NCBI GenBank assembly: GCA_964528755.1
Contig: CAZGWN010000094.1
Span: 1-10,709 of the forward strand
Source: Raineyella sp964528755
GTDB lineage: Bacteria; Actinomycetota; Actinomycetes; Propionibacteriales; Propionibacteriaceae
Reading direction: 5' to 3'
DNA length: 10,709 nucleotides
The notes beneath the pieces were generated by a model that saw only the letters and a list, made by a program, of their open reading frames with translations, was not told the origin of the DNA and ran no database searches. Made by a program: the position numbers and the translations under genes. Positions 5,363 to 10,709 of this stretch are shown one piece after another. Each line of letters opens with the position of its first letter. Position 1 is the stretch's first letter.

Positions 5363-6895
5363 GTGACGGGGTCGATGCTCGCGAAGGGTCGCGCCCGCGC
5401 GCTGCCGCTGACCACCAAGGTGGTGGCCGCGATCGTGGCGATCCTCACCGTCACCCTCGCCCTGTTCGGCACGATGGCGGTGGCGGCCATGTCCCGCGAC
5501 CTGTCCGTCCGGCTCGACAACGCGCTTGCCGAGGCGGTCGCGCGGTCCCTGACCTACGCTCGGCCGGGTGACCACGACGCGGACAACTCCGACCGCAATC
5601 CGCTCGACGCGCCCGGTCAGCCGGCCGGGCTGTTGTCGCTGGTGATCGCCGACGGCCAGGTGGTCCGCGCCTCCTACCGGGCGCCCGACGGGTCGGAGGC
5701 GGCACTCCCGGACGCCGATGTCGTCGCCCTCACCGAGGCAGATCTGCTCGCCGATCCGGAGCCTGCCGTCCGCATCGCCCCCGACAGCGCGGTCGTCTCA
5801 CGCGGCCACGCCACCCGGAACGTACGTCTGTCGATCGGCGAGTACCGGGTGGAGGCCGTCACCGTCCTCAAGCTCGACCTCAACTCGATCCGGATCGTGG
5901 TGACCGGCCTGCCGACCGGTTCGGTCACCGGACCGGTCCGCGCGCTGGCCGCCACGGAGGCGGTGGGGGCACTCGCCGCACTGCTCCTCGCCGGCGCGGT
6001 GACCTTCCTCGTGGTGCGGCGCTCCCTTGACCCGCTGGAGCGGATCTCGGCGGTGGCGACCGAGGTGGCCGGCCTGCCGCTGCGCAGCGAGCAGGTCAAC
6101 CTCGCCGACACCCGGGTCCCGGCCGACCTGTCCCAGCCCGGCACAGAGGTCGGCAATGTCGGTCACGCCCTGAACCTCATGCTGGAGAACGTCGACGACG
6201 CCCTGCGGGCCCGGCAACGCTCCGAGGCGCAACTGCGGGCCTTCGTCGCGGACGCCTCGCACGAGTTGCGCACGCCGCTGGCCGCGATCCGCGGGTATGC
6301 CGACATGATCCGGCTCACCGAACCGCTGTCCGACCAGGGTCGTACGTCACTGGCCCGGGTCGAGTCGCAGACCGACCGGATGACGTCCCTGGTCGAGGAC
6401 CTGCTCATGCTGGCCCGGCTCGACGAGGGCCGGACCCCGAAGTTCGTCGACCTCGACCTCGGCGAACTGGCCGTCGAGGCGGTGATGGATGCGACCGCCG
6501 CCGGCCCCGACCACGAGTTCTCCTGCCGGGTGCCGGACGAGCCGATGACTGTCCACGCCGACCGCCGACAGCTGGCCCAGGTGGTGGCCAACCTGCTGTC
6601 CAACGCCCGCCGGCACACCCCCGCCGGCACCCGGGTCGACGTCTCGGTCGACGGCGAGGCGCCCGGATGGGTCCGCCTCGTCGTCCACGACGACGGGCCC
6701 GGGATCGAGCAGTCCTTCCTGCCGCACCTGTTCGACCGCTTCGCGCGTGCCGACACCCAACGGACCGCCGGCGAGGGCAGCACCGGTCTCGGGTTGGCCA
6801 TCGTGCAGGCCGTCGTGCGGGCCCACGGCGGCAACGTGGCGTGCACCTCGCAGCCCGGGGACACGACCTTCACGGTGATGCTGCCGCGTCGGTGA
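5363..6895 (+). CDS. Sensor histidine kinase, partner of the upstream regulator
   Basis: The 510-residue membrane kinase senses a signal outside the cell and phosphorylates the preceding regulator. Helices at about 18-42 and 196-218 bracket an extracytoplasmic sensor domain of about 150 residues that I cannot assign to a known ligand-binding fold. A HAMP linker (about 218-280) follows, then a HisKA domain with phosphoacceptor H300 in DASHELRTPLAAIRGY. The ATPase domain has the N box NLLSNARRH (410-418), DDGPGI (443-448), LFDRFAR (456-462) and GSTGLGLAI (472-480), so all catalytic boxes are intact. GTG 5363 is used; ATG 5375 (weak GACGGGG upstream) would remove four residues and cannot be excluded. 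The gap to the regulator contains a 12-bp direct repeat (5318-5329 and 5335-5346). It resembles PhoR/TrcS-type kinases in layout. Confidence 0.93.
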   Translation: MTGSMLAKGRARALPLTTKVVAAIVAILTVTLALFGTMAVAAMSRDLSVRLDNALAEAVARSLTYARPGDHDADNSDRNPLDAPGQPAGLLSLVIADGQVVRASYRAPDGSEAALPDADVVALTEADLLADPEPAVRIAPDSAVVSRGHATRNVRLSIGEYRVEAVTVLKLDLNSIRIVVTGLPTGSVTGPVRALAATEAVGALAALLLAGAVTFLVVRRSLDPLERISAVATEVAGLPLRSEQVNLADTRVPADLSQPGTEVGNVGHALNLMLENVDDALRARQRSEAQLRAFVADASHELRTPLAAIRGYADMIRLTEPLSDQGRTSLARVESQTDRMTSLVEDLLMLARLDEGRTPKFVDLDLGELAVEAVMDATAAGPDHEFSCRVPDEPMTVHADRRQLAQVVANLLSNARRHTPAGTRVDVSVDGEAPGWVRLVVHDDGPGIEQSFLPHLFDRFARADTQRTAGEGSTGLGLAIVQAVVRAHGGNVACTSQPGDTTFTVMLPRR

Positions 6896-6900
6896 CCCCC

Positions 6901-6984
6901 GGCCGACGCCCCGCCGACCGTCACCGCCGGCCGGCGCCCCGCCGACCGTCACCGCCGGCCGGCGCCCCGCCGACCGTCACCGCG
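6901..6984. repeat. Three tandem 28-bp units between convergent genes
   Basis: Units at 6901-6928, 6929-6956 and 6957-6984 differ only at unit position 6 (A in the first) and at the last base of the third; a partial unit (GGCCGGC) follows to 6991. The unit junctions create GCCGGCCGGC, a 10-bp palindrome that can pair with itself. The array occupies almost the whole 98-bp space between the ends of the histidine kinase (6895) and penicillin-binding protein (6994) genes. It may serve as a bidirectional transcription barrier, but there is no U-tract on either side. It is too short and too direct for a CRISPR array, having no spacers. Confidence 0.85.
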
Positions 6985-6993
6985 GGCCGGCCG

Positions 6994-8907
6994 TCACTTT
7001 CCCAGGAAGGCCCGAAGCAGCGGGGCCCCGGTCGCCGAGCCGGACTCGCCATCGGCGACGTAGACCGCCACCGCCAGATCCCCCCGGTAGCCGATCATCC
7101 ACGCGTGGGTGGCCGGCGGGGTGGCCGTGCCGTACTCGGCGGTGCCGGTTTTGGCGCCGTCGAGCACCCCCGACATCCCCCGGGCGGTGCCCTCCTTGAC
7201 GACCGCGCCCATCATGGCGCGCAACTGCCCGGCCTCCTCGGCGCTCAGCGCGGTCGCGTCGGACGTCGGCCGGTGCCCGTCGACGAGCCAGGGCAGCACC
7301 GTCTGCCCGGAACGGACCGATGCAGCCACTCCGGCCATCGCCATCGGCGACACCTCGACCAGGCCCTGGCCGAACATCGCCTCGGCATGCCCGACGGTGT
7401 TCTGCGCGGCGGGCACCGACCCGTAGAACGCGGGGAAACCGACATCGTGGTCGCGGCCGACCCCCAGGCTTGCCGCCGCATCGGCCAGTGCCGCGTCGTC
7501 GACCCGGTCCGCCTGGCCGACGAAGGCCGTGTTGCACGAGGTGGCCAGCGCATCGGTCAGGGTCATCGTGCCGACCCGCCCGGACGGGAAGTCGGAGTAG
7601 TTCTTCAGGACGCGTCCGTCGACGGTGGTCGTGGCGGGGCAGTCGACCGTCGAGTCGGGTGAGAGTCCCGAGCGGAGCAGCGCCAGCGCCGAGACAACCT
7701 TGAACGTCGAGCCCGGCGCGGCCCGCCCGTACGTCGCGGTCGGGTTCGATCCGTCGGCGCGAGCCGTGGCAGCGGCCAGGATCTTGCCGGTGGGCGCGTC
7801 GACCGCGACGATGGCGGCCGAACCCTTGACCTTCGCCAGCGCCTTCTCGGCCTTCTGCTGCAGGTTCACGTCGAGTGTCGTCTGCAGGGCGACCCCGGGC
7901 GTGGGCGCCGCGTTGAACACCGCATGGGGGTCGCTGACCTCGCCCGCGGGGATCCCTCTCGGGACGATGATCACCCGGTCGCCGGGCGTCCCCCGCAGTT
8001 GATCGTCGTACCGCTCCTGCAGCCCGCCGACGCCGACGCTGTCGCCGATCCGGATCGTGCCACCCGAGGCGTCCGCGCGCTGCTGGTCGGCGGTGCCGAC
8101 GGTGCCGAGCAGCCCGGAGGCGAATGTCGCCGTCGGCGCCAGCGGGCGCCTCCGGTCCAGCACTCGGGCGCCCGGGATGTCCAGGAAGCCGGCGGCGACC
8201 TGTGGGGTGTCGGCGCGGATGGTCAGCGCCTCGACAAAGGCCTGCGGCCCGGCGGCCGTGGCGCTCCTGGTGTAGCGGTCGGCGTCGATGTCCAGCGCCT
8301 TGGCGATTGCCCGCGCCGAGGCCTCGACCTGCTCGGCCCCGACCGTCGACTTGTCCAGACCGAGCACGAACACCTGGCGCTCGGCGACGATGGGGGTCCC
8401 GTTGGCGCCGAGGATGTTGCCCCGCTGGGCGGCGATCCGTCGGTGCACCAGGCGGGTCCGGTCGGTCAGCGAGGGGTGCACCAGGGTCGGCAGCCAATCG
8501 ACCTGCCACTCGCGTCCGACCCGGCGCAGCGTGGCGGTGGTGCCGTACTCCCAGGTGCCCGCCGGGAACGGCCACGCCAGATGCAGCGGCACGGTCGCGG
8601 TGTCCCCATCGACCTGTACGTCGCCCGGGGTGACCTCGGGGCGGATGCCGTCCATTCCCGAGACGATCTCGGAGTAGTCGGCCGTCGGGTCGGTGCCGGT
8701 GGTCGCCACCCCCGCCAGATACCCGGACTCCAGACCGGTCACCAGCCCCGTCAGCGCCCGGTCCAGGGCCGGCCGGGGAAGTTGGCAGCCGGCCAGCACG
8801 GCCACCAGCATCAGGGTCAGGGCCGTGGCGAGGATCCGTCGGGCACCCCCACCGGGGTCCCGCCGGACAGGACGGGAGCAGAACTGGTCGGCTCGGCGGA
8901 TGCGCAC
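6994..8907 (-). CDS. Class B penicillin-binding lipoprotein (PBP2a/PBP-lipo type)
   Basis: The 637-residue protein is a D,D-transpeptidase that cross-links peptidoglycan outside the membrane. It has a hydrophobic signal at 25-40 ending in lipobox LAGC with lipidated C41. A MecA_N/NTF2-like domain follows (about 45-150), then a dimerisation domain opening RGNILGANG (162-170) to about 330, then the transpeptidase domain (about 340-637). Catalytic motifs are intact: S400-T-F-K403, S457-C-N459 and K586-T-G-T. Layout and length match the actinobacterial lipoprotein PBP exemplified by Rv2864c of M. tuberculosis. MecA_N-bearing PBPs include the low-affinity PBP2a, but beta-lactam tolerance cannot be read from this. 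The start is GTG 8907 with no Shine-Dalgarno; CAGACT just upstream could be the -10 of a leaderless transcript. It lies 66 bp after hspR on the same strand. The spacer holds only small hairpins (8931-8944; palindrome CCGGCGCCGG 8943-8952), so read-through from the heat-shock operon is possible. Confidence 0.92.
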   Translation of the reverse strand: MRIRRADQFCSRPVRRDPGGGARRILATALTLMLVAVLAGCQLPRPALDRALTGLVTGLESGYLAGVATTGTDPTADYSEIVSGMDGIRPEVTPGDVQVDGDTATVPLHLAWPFPAGTWEYGTTATLRRVGREWQVDWLPTLVHPSLTDRTRLVHRRIAAQRGNILGANGTPIVAERQVFVLGLDKSTVGAEQVEASARAIAKALDIDADRYTRSATAAGPQAFVEALTIRADTPQVAAGFLDIPGARVLDRRRPLAPTATFASGLLGTVGTADQQRADASGGTIRIGDSVGVGGLQERYDDQLRGTPGDRVIIVPRGIPAGEVSDPHAVFNAAPTPGVALQTTLDVNLQQKAEKALAKVKGSAAIVAVDAPTGKILAAATARADGSNPTATYGRAAPGSTFKVVSALALLRSGLSPDSTVDCPATTTVDGRVLKNYSDFPSGRVGTMTLTDALATSCNTAFVGQADRVDDAALADAAASLGVGRDHDVGFPAFYGSVPAAQNTVGHAEAMFGQGLVEVSPMAMAGVAASVRSGQTVLPWLVDGHRPTSDATALSAEEAGQLRAMMGAVVKEGTARGMSGVLDGAKTGTAEYGTATPPATHAWMIGYRGDLAVAVYVADGESGSATGAPLLRAFLGK

Positions 8908-8973
8908 AGGGGAAGTCTGGGCCCGCGGAAGGTTGCGGTCAACCGGCGCCGGAGCGGCGTCGGCCGGGCACCC

Positions 8974-9405
8974 TCAGCGGCTCAGTGCCCGTGGGGGCGT
9001 ACGAAACACGCCGGCCCCACCCAACCGGACCCCGCCGCGGGGGTCGGCGGTGAAGAAGCGGGCCCCGGCCGGCGCGGACAGGGCGTCGTCCAGCCGGGCC
9101 GACAACTCGTCCACCTGACGGTTCAGGTCATCGATGGTGTCCTGCATGGCGAGGATCCGGCGGATCCCCTCGAGGTTGATCCCCTCCTGCTGGCTGAGGT
9201 GCTGGATCAGCCGCAGCCGGGCCACATCGCGGGCCGAGTACCGCCGGCCGCGCCCGGCGGTGCGCCGGGGCGACACCAGCCCCATCCGGTCATAGGTACG
9301 CAGCGTCTGCGGATGCATGCCCGCCAGCCGCGCCGCCACCGAGATGGCGAACAGCGGAGTGTCGCGGTCGATCTCGGAGGGCAGGCGTGCCGAATCGCTG
9401 ACCAT
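8974..9405 (-). CDS. hspR: MerR-family heat-shock repressor HspR
   Basis: The 143-residue protein is the repressor of the dnaK operon in Actinobacteria; it binds inverted repeats (HAIR, CTTGAGT-N7-ACTCAAG) with DnaK as co-repressor. The MerR helix-turn-helix and wing span about 19-85: ISVAARLAGMHPQTLRTYDR (21-40), then the wing GRGRRYSARDVARL (51-64). A coiled-coil stretch (about 88-109) and a variable basic tail follow. LFAISVAARLAGMHPQTLR is typical of HspR rather than of metal-sensing MerR proteins, and there are no cysteines. It starts 6 nt after the dnaJ stop, with GGGTAGG serving as ribosome binding site inside the dnaJ end, so translation is probably coupled. No HAIR sequence is seen in this window; the operator should lie upstream of dnaK beyond the right end. 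Confidence 0.93.
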   Translation of the reverse strand: MVSDSARLPSEIDRDTPLFAISVAARLAGMHPQTLRTYDRMGLVSPRRTAGRGRRYSARDVARLRLIQHLSQQEGINLEGIRRILAMQDTIDDLNRQVDELSARLDDALSAPAGARFFTADPRGGVRLGGAGVFRTPPRALSR

Positions 9406-9411
9406 GACGGC

Positions 9412-10575
9412 CTACCCGCTGAACAGCACCGTCCGCGGGTCGGGTTCCCCCGACTCGCGGGCATAGGTCTGCAGGGTCTCGCGGGCCTGCGACGAAAGGT
9501 GGTGCGGCACGGTCACCTCGACGGTGACGAGCAGGTCCCCGGTGGTCCCGTCCCGCCGCGACACACCGCGCCCGCGGACCCGGAAGGTCCGCCCGTTCGG
9601 GGTGCCGGCGGGGATCCGCAACCGGACGCGCTGCCCGTGCAGTGTCGGGACGTCGATCTCGGCTCCCAGGGTCGCCTCCGCGTACGTCACCGGGACGGTC
9701 ACGGTGAGGTGGGACCCGTTGCGGCCGAAGACCCGGTCGGGACGGACGTGCACGTCGACGTACAGGTCGCCCGCCGAGCCGCCGTTCTCACCGGCCGAGC
9801 CCTTGCCGCGCAGTCGGATCCGCTGGCCGTCCTCGACCCCGGCGGGGATACGCACCTGCATGGTCCGGGTCGATTTCGCCCGGCCGGAGCCGTGGCAGAC
9901 CGGGCAGGGGTCGTCGACGATGAGGCCGCGGCCCTGGCAGTCGGGGCACGGCTCGGTGACCTGGAAGACCCCGCCGGACGTGGCCGTACGGACGCCGGAC
10001 CCCTGGCAGGTCGGGCAGACCCGCGGCGTGGTGCCGGCCTTGGCACCGGTGCCCGAACACGCGGCACACGGCGCGTCGGACACCATCTGCATCGGCACCG
10101 TGGTCCCGTCGACGGCGTCGTCGAAGTCGATGGTCACCTCGGCCTCCACGTCGGAGCCGCGGCGCGGGCTGCGGGTGCTGGTCCGCCGGGCCGACCCCGA
10201 CCCGCCGCCGAACAGCCCACCGAACAGGTCGGACAGGTCGCCCAGCCCCCCGGCCCCGGCGGGGCCGGCGTTGCGGAACAGGTCATCGGCGCGGGACCCG
10301 CCGGCGCTGCCGCCGCCGCGGTTGAAGTGGAAGCCGCCCCCGAGCAGGCTGCGCTGCTGGTCGTACTCCTTGCGCTTCTTGGGGTCGGACAGGACGTCGT
10401 TGGCCTCGGAGACCTCCTTGAACCGCTCCGCCTTCGCCTCGTTCCCGGGGTTGGCGTCAGGGTGGTTCTCCCGGGCGAGTTTGCGGAAGGCCTTCTTGAT
10501 GTCGTCCTGCGACGCGTCCTTGGGGACGCCCAGGACTTTGTAGTAGTCCTTCTCAAACCAGTCCTTGGTGCTCAT
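9412..10575 (-). CDS. dnaJ: Chaperone DnaJ
   Basis: The 387-residue type I Hsp40 co-chaperone stimulates DnaK ATPase and delivers unfolded clients. The J domain is at 9-73 with HPD at 38-40. A Gly/Phe-rich region (about 78-127, rich in GG and LFGG) follows. The zinc-binding domain has all four CxxCxGxG repeats: CAACSGTG (170-177), CPTCQGSG (187-194), CPDCQGRG (210-217) and CPVCHGSG (224-231). C-terminal substrate-binding domains end at 387. Start ATG 10575 has AAGGGGG a few bases upstream and the usual MSTKDWFEKDYYKVLGV beginning, with the WxxKDYY pattern of the DnaJ that is encoded with dnaK-grpE in Actinobacteria (DnaJ1) rather than the hrcA-linked DnaJ2. It is followed by hspR after 6 nt. 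Its regulation by HspR is inferred from the operon. Confidence in family and start is very high. Confidence 0.97.
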   Translation of the reverse strand: MSTKDWFEKDYYKVLGVPKDASQDDIKKAFRKLARENHPDANPGNEAKAERFKEVSEANDVLSDPKKRKEYDQQRSLLGGGFHFNRGGGSAGGSRADDLFRNAGPAGAGGLGDLSDLFGGLFGGGSGSARRTSTRSPRRGSDVEAEVTIDFDDAVDGTTVPMQMVSDAPCAACSGTGAKAGTTPRVCPTCQGSGVRTATSGGVFQVTEPCPDCQGRGLIVDDPCPVCHGSGRAKSTRTMQVRIPAGVEDGQRIRLRGKGSAGENGGSAGDLYVDVHVRPDRVFGRNGSHLTVTVPVTYAEATLGAEIDVPTLHGQRVRLRIPAGTPNGRTFRVRGRGVSRRDGTTGDLLVTVEVTVPHHLSSQARETLQTYARESGEPDPRTVLFSG

Positions 10576-10630
10576 GGCGCCCCCTTCGCTTGCTGCTTCT
10601 GATCGTCATCGCGGTCTCCCGACCGGTCGT
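10572..10630 (-). CDS. Possible 3' end of the upstream gene (grpE expected), partial
   Basis: On the minus strand, a frame ending at TGA 10572-10574 overlaps the dnaJ ATG by 4 nt (ATGA). Its last residues are very polar (GDRDDDQKQQAKGAP). In the standard actinobacterial order dnaK-grpE-dnaJ-hspR this would be the C-terminus of GrpE, which is variable and hydrophilic. Only about 19 codons are readable before the homopolymer artefact, so identity rests on position alone. An alternative frame stops at TGA about 28 nt before dnaJ. Confidence 0.35.
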
Positions 10631-10709
10631 GGGGGGGGGGGGGGGGGGGGGGCGCCCCCCCCCCCCCCCCCCCCCACACACACCCCCCCCCCCCCCCCCC
10701 CCCCCCCCC
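10631..10709. other. G/C homopolymer contig end, probably artefactual
   Basis: Twenty-two G, then CG, twenty-one C, a short (AC)n patch at 10676-10682 and twenty-seven C to the end. G21-C|G-C21 is itself a perfect fold-back centred at 10653/10654. Such sequence is unlike the mixed GC-rich coding DNA beside it and typical of base-calling or assembly failure at a contig end. It interrupts what should be the upstream heat-shock gene. Confidence 0.8.

Noticed and set aside
6901..6991. CRISPR array
   Set aside because: The 28-bp units are directly adjacent with no spacers, there are only three, and no cas gene is present.
7924..10602. Very long plus-strand open frame across the PBP, hspR and dnaJ genes
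   Set aside because: It runs antisense through three well-identified genes and has no recognisable motif; long stop-free antisense frames are expected at this GC content.
8908..10709. HAIR operator for HspR inside the window
   Set aside because: No CTTGAGT/ACTCAAG pair was found near hspR or dnaJ; it is expected upstream of dnaK, outside this sequence.

Overview
The window is a GC-rich (about 70% by eye) stretch of an Actinomycetota chromosome. The clearest lineage signals are a dnaJ-hspR pair, since the MerR-type heat-shock repressor HspR at the end of a dnaK-type operon is an actinobacterial arrangement, a lipoprotein class B penicillin-binding protein with a MecA_N-like N-terminus, and an OmpR-type regulator closely resembling mycobacterial PhoP. 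I cannot name the genus. The right end (10631-10709) is G/C homopolymer that looks like a sequencing or contig-end artefact rather than genome.

Layout. Positions 1-444 (minus strand) hold the wreck of a Phd/YefM-VapC toxin-antitoxin module. The antitoxin is frameshifted at a G run, and the toxin keeps only the first half of its PIN domain. Positions 445-625 carry no gene but include a 12-bp palindrome at the antitoxin start and a striking 68-bp perfect palindrome. Positions 626-4296 (minus) are a two-gene glycosyltransferase operon: a polytopic GT39/ArnT-like enzyme with a long glycine-rich linker and a C-terminal domain, then a GT2-GtrA fusion. A 277-bp divergent promoter region (4297-4573) follows. 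Positions 4574-6895 (plus) encode an OmpR/PhoB-family response regulator and its sensor histidine kinase. A 28-bp tandem repeat separates the kinase from the convergent penicillin-binding protein gene (6994-8907, minus). Upstream of that lie hspR (8974-9405) and dnaJ (9412-10575), and probably the last codons of a preceding gene.

How the genes work together. The central block (626-6895) reads as one regulatory and biosynthetic unit. The GT2-GtrA protein would make and help flip a polyprenyl-phosphate sugar. The ArnT-like enzyme would use such a lipid-linked sugar outside the membrane. The divergent two-component system would control supply. The shared promoter region carries two pairs of 7-mers built on CACAG at exactly 11-bp spacing, one pair on each strand. 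This is the layout known for PhoP of Mycobacterium tuberculosis, and the regulator here is PhoP-like in its DNA-binding domain. That is the most testable new observation in the window. The dnaJ-hspR block is a conventional heat-shock operon, and the penicillin-binding protein downstream of it may or may not be co-transcribed.
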